A DNA stretch of 64,000 nucleotides from Amycolatopsis decaplanina DSM 44594 (GTDB taxonomy: Bacteria; Actinomycetota; Actinomycetes; Mycobacteriales; Pseudonocardiaceae): positions 355,770 through 419,769 of the forward strand of contig NZ_AOHO01000026.1 in NCBI RefSeq assembly GCF_000342005.1. The letters are read 5' to 3'. Within the stretch, counting starts at the first letter, position 1. Each line of letters begins with the position of its first letter. Shown piece by piece: positions 17,344 to 26,041 of the stretch. Below the pieces are notes generated by a model. That model saw only the letters and a list, made by a program, of their open reading frames with translations. It ran no database searches and was not told the DNA's origin. The position numbers were made by a program, and so were the translations under genes.

Positions 17344-18485
17344 CCCGTCACCCCGGTCAGCCGGGCGGGGTCGAACAGGGCGATCGGATGCCCGGTGCCG
17401 CCGTCCACGACCAGGTCGGCGAGTATTTCGCCGACCACCGGGACGAACTTGAAGCCGTGCCCGGAGAACCCGCAGGCGACCACCACGCGGTCGTGCGCGG
17501 GATGGCGGGAGATGACGAAATGCTCGTCGGTGGTGTTCGTGTACATGCAGGTCGCCCCGCGCAGGAACGTGCTGGGCAGCGACGGCATCTTCCGGCCGAC
17601 GAACTCCGAGATCTCGGCGACCTCTTCGGCGTGCACCGTCCGATCGATGGTCTCCGGCGTGCACGTCCTCCCGCCGCGGAAGAACGCGACCTTCACGCTC
17701 CCGGCGTCGTCGTGCGAGGGGAAGCCGTAGAACTGGCGGCCGTTTTCGCCTTCCCACACGTAGATCGGATGCCGTTCGAAGCGGAACGGCGCCGCCCCGC
17801 CCGACGGCGCGAACCAGTACTGGACCTGGCGTTCGACGGTGAAGTCGATCCCGAGTCCGGTAAGCAGTTCCGGCGCCCAAGCGCCGGGGCAGATCACCAG
17901 CTGTTCCGCCGTGTAGAAGTTCCGCGACGTTCCCACCCGGACACCGGTGGAAGCCTGCCGCCACGAAAGGACCTTCTCCTCATGGTGCAGTTCCGCCCCG
18001 GCCCGCGCGGCGAGCTGGAGATGCGCGGCGACACTGCCTTCCGGCACCACGAACCCGGCGTTCTCTTCGTACAGAGCGATTTCGTGGTCGTCAGGGTGCA
18101 TCGTCGGGAACCGGCGCCGGATCTCCGCCGCGTCCAGCAGTTCGTGCGGCAGATCCCATTTCCGGGCGCTGGCCAGGCTTCCCGACACGGTCCGTGAGTC
18201 GGGGCCGCCGAGCATGATCCCGCCGCAGCGGGTGAAGATCTTCCGGCCGGAGTCACGTTCGACGCCGTCCCACAGTTCGTGCGCCCGCAGCAGGAGCGGG
18301 ACGTACGCGGGGTCCTCGAAGTACGCCTGCCGGGTGATCCGCGAGCCGCCGTGGCTGGATCCGAGGTCGTGCACGGGCGCGAACCGGTCGATGCCCAGCA
18401 CGCGCCGCCCTCGCCGGGCGAGCCGGTACGCGGCCGCGCTGCCCATCCCGCCGAGGCCGATGACGATGACGTCGTAGTGGCTCAT
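17340..18485 (-). CDS. solA: Monomeric sarcosine oxidase family flavoprotein
   Basis: 381 residues, as usual for monomeric sarcosine oxidase or N-methyltryptophan oxidase. The dinucleotide-binding motif [16 protein letters not shown] is at the N-terminus, followed by [25 protein letters not shown] near residue 320 carries the Cys that links FAD covalently in this family. It should oxidise sarcosine to glycine, formaldehyde and hydrogen peroxide, the last step of betaine demethylation. Both ends overlap neighbours by four bases (dmgO upstream, gbcA downstream), indicating translational coupling. N-methyltryptophan oxidase is an alternative name, disfavoured by context. Confidence 0.9.
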   Translation of the reverse strand: MSHYDVIVIGLGGMGSAAAYRLARRGRRVLGIDRFAPVHDLGSSHGGSRITRQAYFEDPAYVPLLLRAHELWDGVERDSGRKIFTRCGGIMLGGPDSRTVSGSLASARKWDLPHELLDAAEIRRRFPTMHPDDHEIALYEENAGFVVPEGSVAAHLQLAARAGAELHHEEKVLSWRQASTGVRVGTSRNFYTAEQLVICPGAWAPELLTGLGIDFTVERQVQYWFAPSGGAAPFRFERHPIYVWEGENGRQFYGFPSHDDAGSVKVAFFRGGRTCTPETIDRTVHAEEVAEISEFVGRKMPSLPSTFLRGATCMYTNTTDEHFVISRHPAHDRVVVACGFSGHGFKFVPVVGEILADLVVDGGTGHPIALFDPARLTGVTG

Positions 18486-20920
18486 GCGGCGCTCCTGATC
18501 CGGGACATGCCGGGGTCGAACAGCGGCTCACGCGCGACGACGGCGGGGATCCGCTCGCCGAAGTACTCGATCTCCAGCGGCCTGCCCGGCTGGGTGAACT
18601 CCACCGGAAGCCAGGCGTAGGCGATGTTCTTGCCGACGGTGTAGCCATACGCGGCGCTGGTGACGTACCCGGCGGGACGGCCGTCCGCGTACACCGGTTC
18701 CTTGCCGAGCACGACGGAGTACGGATCGTCGACGGTGAGACAGGTCAGCTTCCTGGCCACCGTTTCCTCCGAGCGGCCCGCCAGCGCGTCCCGGCCGACG
18801 AAGTAACCCTTGTCCATCCGCACGGCGAAGCCGAGCCCGGCCTCGTACGGATCGTGCTCGGCGGTGACATCCGTGCCCCACTGCCGGTACCCCTTCTCCA
18901 GCCGCATGCTGGAGAAGGCCTCCCGTCCGGCGGCGATGATCCCGTGCGCCTGTCCTGCCTCCCAGAGCCTGTCCCACAGCTCACGGCCGAGTTCGGCGCT
19001 CGTGTACAGCTCCCAGCCGAGTTCGCCCACATAGGACAGTCGCATCGCGGTCACCGGCACGTGGCCGATGTGCGCCTGTTTCGTCTTGAAGTAGCCCATC
19101 GCCTTGTGTGAGAAGTCCGTTGTGGACAGTGGTCGCAGTACCGCTCTGGCGAGCGGGCCCCAGAGCCCGATACAGCAGGTGCCCGGGGTGGTCTCGTGGA
19201 GCTGCGCGGCACCGTCACCGGGGAGATGCCGCCGGAGCCAGTCGATGTCGATGGCGCTGTTGACACCGACCTGGAACCGCTCGGCGCCGAGCCGGGCGAC
19301 GGTCAGGTCGCCGCGTACGCCGCCGTCCTCGTCGAGCAACAGGGTGTAGGTGACCGAACCGGGCTTCTTGTCGAGCTGGTTCGTGGTCATCGTCTGCAGG
19401 AACGAGCTCGCGCCGGGGCCGGTGACCTCCACCCGTTTCAGCGACGTCATGTCGAACATCGCGACCCGCTGCCGCGCGACCAAGGCTTCGGCGCCACCGA
19501 TCGGCGACCAGTACCGCGCGGCCCAGTCGTTGCGCTCGGGGACGCGCTCGACCTCCGGAAGGTCCGCGTTCGCCTCGTACCAGTGCGGCCGCTCCCAGCC
19601 GCTCGCTTCGAGGAAGAACGCGCCGAGCTCCTTCTGCCGTTCGTAGAAGGGACTTGTCCGCAGCGGCCGCGGTTCTTCCATGGGCTGCATGGGATGAACG
19701 ATGTCGTAGACCTCGGCGAAGCTCTGGCGACTGCGCGCCATGACGTAGTCCGGGGCCAGCTGCACCCGTTCGAACCGGGCGAGGTCGCAGCCGTGCAGGT
19801 CGGCGTCGGGCCGGCCGTCGACGAGCCACTGCGCCATGGCTCGGGCGACCCCGGCCGAATGCGTGATCCAGACGGCTTCGGCCACCCAGAACCCGTCGAG
19901 GTCCGGGTGTTCACCCAGCAGCGGCATGCCGTCCGGGGTGAAGGAGAACAGGCCGTTGATGCCTTCCTCGACCTTGGTCTCACCCAGTGACGGCAGCAGG
20001 TCGACGGCGGCGGCCCAGGACGGCTCGAAGTCCGCGGGGGTGAACGCGAGCTCCGACGGCATCCCCTCACCGGTGCCGATCTCGTGGGGAGACAACGGCA
20101 TCGGCCGGTGCCCGTACGCGCCGATGCCGATCCGGTCGGCGTGCTCGCGGAAGTAGAGGTCGGCGTCCTGGTGCCGCAGGATCGGCCGGGTGGCCTCCTC
20201 GGTCACGCCGGCGAGTGAGGGCAGGGGACCGGTGCGCGCGTACTGGTGCGCCATCGGGACCAGCGGGATCGCGAGGTCCACCAGTTCTCCGAGCAACGGA
20301 CCCCACATCCCGGCGCACGAGAGCACGATGTCCGCGCGGAAGCTCCCGGTCTCGGTGGTGACGCCGGTGACCCGGCCGCCCGACCGTTCGACGCCGACGA
20401 CCTTCTGGCGCGCGAGGAACTTCGCGCCACGCCCGATCGCGCGGCGGGCCTGCGCCTCGGCCGCCGTCAGGGGTGCGGCCAAGCCGTCCGAGGGGATGTG
20501 GAACCCGCCGAGCACCTTGGCCGGATCTAGCAGCGGATGCAGTGCTGCACATTCATCCGGCTCGATCAGCTCGCTCTCGACGCCCGACGCGGTGGCCCAA
20601 CCGTGTCGTCGCTTCAGGTCGGCGAGCCGTTCCGGCGTCGTGGCCACCTCCAGCCCGCCGACCGCCCGGAAACACGGGTTCCCGTCGAGATCGAGCGCGC
20701 CGTACTTGGCGACGGTGTACCGGGCGAACCCGGTCATCGTGCGGCAGCCGTTGGTCTGGAAGACCAGGCCGGGCGCGTGCGAACTCGACCCGCCGGTGGT
20801 GAACAGGTCGCCCTGCTCCAGCACGGTGAGGTCGGTCCAGCCACGTTCGGTGAGCTCGTCGGCGAGCGCGCAACCGACGATGCCGGCGCCGATCACGACG
20901 ACGCGGGGTCCTGGGGGCAT
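18482..20920 (-). CDS. dmgO: Dimethylglycine oxidase (FAD- and tetrahydrofolate-dependent)
   Basis: 812 residues, close to the ~830 of the Arthrobacter enzyme. Residues ~6-410 are the FAD oxidase domain with [14 protein letters not shown] and GGSSSHAPG, whose His (~48) matches the covalent FAD site. A linker follows, and ~440-800 is a GcvT/aminomethyltransferase folate domain ([26 protein letters not shown]). It converts dimethylglycine to sarcosine and passes the one-carbon unit to tetrahydrofolate. ATG 20920 has AGGAGGT ten bases upstream; longer frames run into a probable operator. It is the first gene of the dmgO-solA-gbcA operon. Confidence 0.92.
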   Translation of the reverse strand: MPPGPRVVVIGAGIVGCALADELTERGWTDLTVLEQGDLFTTGGSSSHAPGLVFQTNGCRTMTGFARYTVAKYGALDLDGNPCFRAVGGLEVATTPERLADLKRRHGWATASGVESELIEPDECAALHPLLDPAKVLGGFHIPSDGLAAPLTAAEAQARRAIGRGAKFLARQKVVGVERSGGRVTGVTTETGSFRADIVLSCAGMWGPLLGELVDLAIPLVPMAHQYARTGPLPSLAGVTEEATRPILRHQDADLYFREHADRIGIGAYGHRPMPLSPHEIGTGEGMPSELAFTPADFEPSWAAAVDLLPSLGETKVEEGINGLFSFTPDGMPLLGEHPDLDGFWVAEAVWITHSAGVARAMAQWLVDGRPDADLHGCDLARFERVQLAPDYVMARSRQSFAEVYDIVHPMQPMEEPRPLRTSPFYERQKELGAFFLEASGWERPHWYEANADLPEVERVPERNDWAARYWSPIGGAEALVARQRVAMFDMTSLKRVEVTGPGASSFLQTMTTNQLDKKPGSVTYTLLLDEDGGVRGDLTVARLGAERFQVGVNSAIDIDWLRRHLPGDGAAQLHETTPGTCCIGLWGPLARAVLRPLSTTDFSHKAMGYFKTKQAHIGHVPVTAMRLSYVGELGWELYTSAELGRELWDRLWEAGQAHGIIAAGREAFSSMRLEKGYRQWGTDVTAEHDPYEAGLGFAVRMDKGYFVGRDALAGRSEETVARKLTCLTVDDPYSVVLGKEPVYADGRPAGYVTSAAYGYTVGKNIAYAWLPVEFTQPGRPLEIEYFGERIPAVVAREPLFDPGMSRIRSAA

Positions 20921-20986
20921 GGTGCGGGGTACCTCCTGCCTGCCCAGAGTCCACAAAGGACATATGGGCATCGGGGTGACAGGCGC

Positions 20987-21024
20987 TGTTGCGGATGAGG
21001 CACGTTGTTCCGTCTTCAGCAACA
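20987..21024. promoter_or_regulatory. Candidate IclR operator upstream of dmgO
   Basis: TGTTGC at 20987-20992 and GCAACA at 21019-21024 are inverted arms spanning 38 bases, with CACGTTGTTCCGTCT inside. A second element of the same span and arms sits at 22006-22043 before the ferredoxin gene. Confidence 0.5.
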
Positions 21025-21095
21025 AAGTGCGGCACGTGCGGGCGCGCTGTCAAGAGACCGAAACGGTCGCCTGGTTCAGGGAGTGCGTGCTATCC

Positions 21096-21118
21096 CCGCA
21101 ATTGGTCACCTAATTGCG
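21096..21118. repeat. CCGCAATTGGTCACC repeat unit
   Basis: CGCAATT and AATTGCG arms around GGTCACCT. It lies 22 bases beyond the IclR gene stop and upstream of the dmgO operator. Family with 16217 and 43059. Confidence 0.7.
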
Positions 21119-21139
21119 ACGGTCAAGAGGCTGGCCGGG

Positions 21140-21925
21140 TCACTCCGCGAAATACCCCAGCTGCGTCGAAAGATCCGCCGACGCCTCGGTCAGCGGCCGC
21201 ACGATCTGCCGCACCCGCTGCTTCGAAAGCCGGTACGACGGACCGGAAACGCTCATCGCCGCGACGACGTCGCCGCCAGGACCGTGCACCGGCACCGCGA
21301 CCGCGTGCATCCCCAGCTCCAGCTCCTCGAAGCAGGCCGCGTACCCGTCCGCGGCGACCCGCTCCAGTTCCGCGGTCAGCTCGTCCGGATCGGTCGTGGT
21401 CCGCGGCGTGAACTGTTCGAGCTTCCGCCGGAGCAAGCGTTTGCGCTCGACCTCGCCCATATACGCGAGCAGTACCTTCCCGCTGGACGTCGCGTGCAGG
21501 GGAGTGCGCTGCCCGGTCCAGTTCTGCGTGGTGATCGCGGCCGAGCCGCGGGCCTGACTGACGTTGATCGCCACCCCGTCGTCGGCGATCGCGATGTTGA
21601 CCGTCTCGCCGAGCGTCTCCGCCAGGCCCTGGCAGGTCCGCCTGCCCATTTTCGCCAGGTCCATCCGGCCGGTGGCGGCGCCGGCGAGCCGGACGACACC
21701 GAAGCCGATCGCGTATTTGCCGCGTTCGCCGAGCTGCTCGACGAGGCCGCGGTTCTCCAGGACGCTCAGCAGGCGGGAGGCCGTCGACTTGTGCACGCCG
21801 AGTTCGCCCGCGATCTCGGTGATCCCCGTTTCCCCGTTGCGCGCCAGCAGTTCCAGCACGCTGATCGCGCGGTCGACGGACTGAACCTGGCTGGATGTTG
21901 CGTTCCCCGCGTCCTGGTTCCGCAT
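21140..21925 (-). CDS. IclR-family transcriptional regulator of the betaine island
   Basis: 261 residues. The N-terminal winged helix has SVDRAISVLELLA and LGVHKSTASRLLSVLENRGLV (residues ~15-55); the C-terminal IclR effector domain includes GKVLLAYMG, a Cys in AACFEELELGMHAVAVPV and AAMSVSGPSYRLS. ATG 21925 starts at the conserved leader; an upstream extension would cross the promoter. It lies between the dmgO operon and the divergent ferredoxin genes and probably controls both through the TGTTGC/GCAACA elements. The ligand may be betaine or dimethylglycine (inference). Confidence 0.9.
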   Translation of the reverse strand: MRNQDAGNATSSQVQSVDRAISVLELLARNGETGITEIAGELGVHKSTASRLLSVLENRGLVEQLGERGKYAIGFGVVRLAGAATGRMDLAKMGRRTCQGLAETLGETVNIAIADDGVAINVSQARGSAAITTQNWTGQRTPLHATSSGKVLLAYMGEVERKRLLRRKLEQFTPRTTTDPDELTAELERVAADGYAACFEELELGMHAVAVPVHGPGGDVVAAMSVSGPSYRLSKQRVRQIVRPLTEASADLSTQLGYFAE

Positions 21926-22005
21926 GGCGCAACAGTAGCCGTTTCGCCCGCATCCGCTCGGCTGAGTGGGCGAATCCCTTGACGCACCGGCCTCTCCGGG
22001 GTGAT

Positions 22006-22043
22006 TGTTGCGCAGAGCACGTACCGTCTCGTAATACGCAACA
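22006..22043. promoter_or_regulatory. Candidate IclR operator upstream of the ferredoxin gene
   Basis: TGTTGC at 22006-22011 and GCAACA at 22038-22043 span 38 bases with GCACGTACCGTCT inside, matching the dmgO element in arms, length and a partial core. It sits between the divergent iclR and ferredoxin genes. Confidence 0.5.
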
Positions 22044-22078
22044 TCAACAAACCGTCGGTCCTTTCCCCGGAGGCCCCG

Positions 22079-22396
22079 ATGATCCGTGCCTGCTCCGTCT
22101 CCGAACTGCCCGAAGGCGAAGCCCTCCGCTTGGAGGGCCCCGTGCCCGTCTCGGTCTTCCATACCGAGGGCGCCTATTACGCCCTCGACGACACCTGCAG
22201 CCACCAGGACGCGTCGCTCGCCGACGGCTGGATCGAGGGCTGCCACGTCGAATGCCCGTTGCACGCCGCGCGGTTCGATCTGCGGACCGGCGTCCCGGAC
22301 TGCCTGCCCGCCAAGGACGCCGTGCGCACGTACCCCGTCGTGGTCGCCGACGGGGTGATCTACGTGGACACCGGGGTGCGGCAGGACGTCGCTTGA
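22079..22396 (+). CDS. Rieske-type ferredoxin
   Basis: 105-residue soluble electron carrier. The Rieske cluster ligands are CSHQ (residues ~40-43) and CPLH (~60-63), spaced as in BphA3/CarAc-type ferredoxins. ATG 22079 follows GGAGG at five bases. The next gene starts inside its stop codon (TTGA), so ferredoxin and reductase are co-translated. It probably delivers electrons to the Rieske oxygenase encoded at 16.2-17.3 kb on the other strand. Confidence 0.92.
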   Translation: MIRACSVSELPEGEALRLEGPVPVSVFHTEGAYYALDDTCSHQDASLADGWIEGCHVECPLHAARFDLRTGVPDCLPAKDAVRTYPVVVADGVIYVDTGVRQDVA

Positions 22397-23529
22397 GAAC
22401 CGTCGCCGTCGTCGGCACCTCGCTGGCGGGACTCCGTTCGGCGCAGGAGTTGCGCGGACGGGGTTTCGACGGACGGCTGGTGATGATCGGCGCCGAACCG
22501 CCGTACGACCGGCCGCCGTTGTCGAAGGATTTCTTGCTGGGCAGGGTTTCCGTCGATGACATCGCGCTCGCCGGGCAGGACGACCTCGACGCGCTGGCCG
22601 CCGAATGGCACCTCGGCGCCCGCGCCGAGAAGCTCGGCCGCGAAGGTGTGACGCTCGGCGACGGCACCACGATCGCCGCCGACGGCTACGTCATCGCGAC
22701 CGGTGCGGTGGCCAGAAACCTCGGCGCGGCAAGGAATCTGGACGGCGTTCACACCCTGCGGACGCTCGATGACGCTGTCGCGCTGAAACGCGATCTCGCG
22801 GCGGCGCCTTCCTCGGTCGTCGTCATCGGCGCGGGGTTCATCGGCGCGGAGGTCGCGTCCGCGTGCCGTCTGCTCGGCCACGAAGTGACCGTGATCGAGG
22901 CGATGCCCGTGCCGCTCGCCCCCGTCCTCGGCGCGCGGATGGGCGCGGTGTGCGGGGAACTGCACACCGAAAACGACGTCCGGTTGATCACCGGCGTTCC
23001 CGTCGCCGGGTTCACCGGGACCGGCCGCGTCACCGGTGTGCGGCTCGGTGACGGCCGGGAGATCCGCGCCGATCTCGTCGTCGCCGGAGTGGGGACGCGG
23101 CCGGCCACCGAATGGCTGACCGGCTCCGGACTCGCCGTCGACGACGGCGTACTGGTCGATTCCGGCTGTGTCACAGCGAATCCCCGGGTGGTCGCGGTGG
23201 GTGACGTCGCGCGGTATCGCTGTCCGCTGCGCGGCAGGCGGGTCCGCGCCGAGCACTGGACGGCGGCCGGGGAACAGCCGGGCGTCGCGGTCGCGAACCT
23301 GCTCGCCGGCTCGACCGTCACGCGTTTCGCACGACACGGTTACTTTTGGTCCGATCAGTACGGACGGCGGCTCCAGTTCGCCGGAGTGGCCACGGAAGAC
23401 GTGCGGATCACCGAAGGTGACGTCGCTGCGAAGCGCTTCGTCGCGACCTATCACCGCGACGATGTCCTGACCGGTGTCTTCGCGATCGACTCCCCGAGAC
23501 CGTTCACCAGGCTCCGGCGGGCTCTCTAA
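22393..23529 (+). CDS. FAD-dependent ferredoxin reductase (BphA4-like)
   Basis: 378 residues, somewhat shorter than the ~400 typical of the family. TTG 22393 overlaps the ferredoxin stop. An FAD-binding VVGTSLAGLRSAQELR opens the protein, PYDRPPLSKDFL follows, an NAD(P)H-binding VVIGAGFIGAEVAS is near residue 145 and a second FAD motif ending VAVGDVA near 275. It should transfer electrons from NAD(P)H to the ferredoxin. Functionally it completes the three-component betaine monooxygenase with gbcA. Confidence 0.9.
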   Translation: MRTVAVVGTSLAGLRSAQELRGRGFDGRLVMIGAEPPYDRPPLSKDFLLGRVSVDDIALAGQDDLDALAAEWHLGARAEKLGREGVTLGDGTTIAADGYVIATGAVARNLGAARNLDGVHTLRTLDDAVALKRDLAAAPSSVVVIGAGFIGAEVASACRLLGHEVTVIEAMPVPLAPVLGARMGAVCGELHTENDVRLITGVPVAGFTGTGRVTGVRLGDGREIRADLVVAGVGTRPATEWLTGSGLAVDDGVLVDSGCVTANPRVVAVGDVARYRCPLRGRRVRAEHWTAAGEQPGVAVANLLAGSTVTRFARHGYFWSDQYGRRLQFAGVATEDVRITEGDVAAKRFVATYHRDDVLTGVFAIDSPRPFTRLRRAL

Positions 23530-23640
23530 GGCCCGAAGACCCTACTCGGATGGAGCAATTTGCCCGAATCGATGATCTTTCTGGTGGTCACATCGCCGGG
23601 TCGCGCGTCCGCGCGGGGAAACTAGTGCGAACATAGGTTT

Positions 23641-24318
23641 ATGAAGGCACGTGTTCTGGTCGTCGACGACGACCCTGCTCTCGCGGAGATGCTCACCATC
23701 GTGCTGCGTGGGGAGGGGTTCGACACAGCCGTCGTGGCCGACGGCTCACGAGCGCTGCCCGCGCTGCGTGAGCTGAAACCGGACCTGGTCCTCCTCGACC
23801 TCATGCTGCCCGGGATGAACGGCATCGACGTCTGCAAGGCGATCCGGGCCGAGTCCGGCGTGCCGATCGTGATGCTCACCGCCAAGAGCGACACCGTGGA
23901 CATCGTCCTCGGGCTCGAGTCGGGGGCCGACGACTACGTGGTCAAACCCTTCAAACCGAAGGAACTCGTGGCCCGCGTCCGCGCGAGGATGCGCCGCACC
24001 GAGGCCGAGCCCGCCGAGTCGCTGACGATCGGCGACCTCGCGATCGACGTCCCCGGCCACGAGGTGACACGGGAGGGCAAGGCCATCCCGCTGACCCCGC
24101 TCGAGTTCGACCTCCTGGTCGCGCTCGCCCGCAAGCCGCGTCAGGTGTTCACCCGGGAGGTGCTCCTCGAGCAGGTGTGGGGATATCGCCACGCCGCCGA
24201 CACCCGCCTGGTGAACGTGCACGTCCAGCGGCTGCGTTCGAAGGTGGAGAGGGACCCGGAACACCCCGAGGTGGTGTTGACCGTTCGCGGCGTCGGGTAC
24301 AAGGCCGGCCCGCCGTGA
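23641..24318 (+). CDS. mtrA: Response regulator MtrA
   Basis: 225 residues, OmpR/PhoB type. The receiver has the acidic pocket VVDDDP, phospho-acceptor Asp in LVLLDLMLPG (~residue 53), and VKPFKPKEL with the conserved Lys; the C-terminal winged helix includes LTPLEFDLLVALA and RGVGYKAG. MtrA is the essential actinobacterial regulator of cell wall, division and replication genes. No Shine-Dalgarno precedes the ATG. Seven bases separate it from mtrB. Confidence 0.97.
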   Translation: MKARVLVVDDDPALAEMLTIVLRGEGFDTAVVADGSRALPALRELKPDLVLLDLMLPGMNGIDVCKAIRAESGVPIVMLTAKSDTVDIVLGLESGADDYVVKPFKPKELVARVRARMRRTEAEPAESLTIGDLAIDVPGHEVTREGKAIPLTPLEFDLLVALARKPRQVFTREVLLEQVWGYRHAADTRLVNVHVQRLRSKVERDPEHPEVVLTVRGVGYKAGPP

Positions 24319-24325
24319 TCACGCC

Positions 24326-26041
24326 ATGAGCGGACGCTTGCGAAGGCTTGCCCAGACCACGATGCGCCACTTCCGGCGCATCGTGGTTTTCGTGCGCCGC
24401 AAGATCGTCTCGTTCAACGAACTGTGGCGGCATTCGCTGCAGTTCCGGGTCACGGTTTCCACACTGGCGCTGTCGTCGGCCGTGGTGTTCGTGCTGGGCA
24501 TGGTGCTGCAGAACCAGATCACCGAACGGCTGCTGGAGACCAAACAGAACGCGGCGATCGCGCAGACGAGGGCGGTCGTCGAGACCGCGGCCAGTGAACT
24601 GGTCGGCGTCGGCACCGAAGGCTCGGAAGCACTGACCGCGCGGATGAACAACGCGCTGAAGAAGATCTCCAGCACGACGACTTCGCAGGACGGCGCCGTA
24701 TCGGCCGCCGGCACCTTCGAACCGGTGCTGGCGGCGGGCGGCCGCGACCAGTCGAGCAGGCCGGTGGCCGCCGGCCCCTACGACAAGGTGCCGGTGCGGC
24801 TGCGCCAGTTCGTGGAGACCGAGCAGGTCAGCCACCTGATCCACACGGTCACCGAAGCCGACGGCGGCAAGACGACGTATCTGATCGTCGGCGCGCCGGT
24901 GAGCACGATGATCAACCCGCTCCAGCTCTACCTGCTGTACCCGCTCACCAGTGAGCAGAACACCGTCTCGACCGTGCAGAACACGCTGCTCGTCGGCGGT
25001 CTCGTCCTGTTGCTCCTGCTGGCCGGGATCACGAACCTGGTCACCAGGCAGGTGGTCCGGCCGGTCCGGCAGGCCGCCGCGGCGGCCGAGCAGTTCGCGG
25101 GCGGGGACCTCGACCAGCGCCTCGCCGTGCTCGGTGAGGACGATCTGGCCAAACTCGCCGTGTCCTACAACGAGATGGCCGCGAGCATCCAACGGCAGAT
25201 CCGCCAGCTGGAGGAATTCGGCGGGTTGCAGCGCCGGTTCACCTCCGACGTCTCGCACGAACTGCGCACCCCGCTGACCACCGTCCGGATGGCCGCCGAC
25301 GTGCTGCACGCGTCGCGCGAACAGTTCCCGGCCGGGCTCGCCCGCTCCACCGAACTGCTGGTCGACGAACTCGACCGGTTCGAGGCCCTGCTCGGCGACC
25401 TGCTGGAGATCAGCAGGCTGGACGCGGGCGTCGAAGAGCTCTCGGCCGAGCTGATCGACGTCCGGCCGATCGCGACCAGGGCCGTCGAACAGGTCCGGGT
25501 GATCGCGGGCAACGCGGGCAGTTCGGTCGAGCTGGTCCTGCCGGAAGAGGAGGCGCACGCCGAGGTCGACGCGCGCCGCGTCGAGCGGATCCTGCGCAAC
25601 CTGCTGGCCAACGCGGTGGACCACAGCGAAGGGAACCCGGTGGTGCTGACGCTCGCGGCCAACGAGACCGCGGTCGCCATCACCGTGCGGGACCACGGTG
25701 TCGGGCTCCGGCCGGGCGAGGCGGAACTGGTGTTCAACCGGTTCTGGCGCGCCGACCCGTCCCGTAACCGCCGGACCGGTGGCACCGGACTCGGCCTCGC
25801 GATCAGCCAGGAGGACGCCCGGTTGCACGGCGGCGTGCTGGACGCGTGGGGCGAGACCGGCCACGGCGCCTGTTTCCGGCTCGTGCTGCCGCGGCGGCAG
25901 GACACACCGATGGGGGAGAGCCCGCTGGTCCTGCCACCGCCCGATCACAAGGCGACCGATGCGCACGGGTCGTCCGGACTGCTCGAAGTCCGGCCCGCGC
26001 CCGACGCGATCCTCGCCGAGCCCGAGGAGGTCGGCCGGTGA
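24326..26041 (+). CDS. mtrB: Sensor histidine kinase MtrB
   Basis: 571 residues. Two membrane helices (about 45-65 and 223-245) bracket a ~155-residue extracellular sensor; a HAMP domain follows (QVVRPVRQAAAAAEQFAGGD), then the phosphoacceptor SHELRTPLT near residue 310 and an ATPase domain with NLLANAVDHS, DHGVGLRPGE and GGTGLGLAIS. It phosphorylates MtrA at the septum. A 13-bp perfect inverted repeat lies within codons 11-21. The C-terminal tail is Pro-rich. Its stop overlaps the lpqB start by four bases. Confidence 0.96.
   Translation: MSGRLRRLAQTTMRHFRRIVVFVRRKIVSFNELWRHSLQFRVTVSTLALSSAVVFVLGMVLQNQITERLLETKQNAAIAQTRAVVETAASELVGVGTEGSEALTARMNNALKKISSTTTSQDGAVSAAGTFEPVLAAGGRDQSSRPVAAGPYDKVPVRLRQFVETEQVSHLIHTVTEADGGKTTYLIVGAPVSTMINPLQLYLLYPLTSEQNTVSTVQNTLLVGGLVLLLLLAGITNLVTRQVVRPVRQAAAAAEQFAGGDLDQRLAVLGEDDLAKLAVSYNEMAASIQRQIRQLEEFGGLQRRFTSDVSHELRTPLTTVRMAADVLHASREQFPAGLARSTELLVDELDRFEALLGDLLEISRLDAGVEELSAELIDVRPIATRAVEQVRVIAGNAGSSVELVLPEEEAHAEVDARRVERILRNLLANAVDHSEGNPVVLTLAANETAVAITVRDHGVGLRPGEAELVFNRFWRADPSRNRRTGGTGLGLAISQEDARLHGGVLDAWGETGHGACFRLVLPRRQDTPMGESPLVLPPPDHKATDAHGSSGLLEVRPAPDAILAEPEEVGR

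Noticed and set aside
21026..22264. Longer N-terminal forms of the IclR and dmgO products
   Set aside because: The added residues would be translated from the operator regions and lack ribosome sites; shorter starts fit the families.
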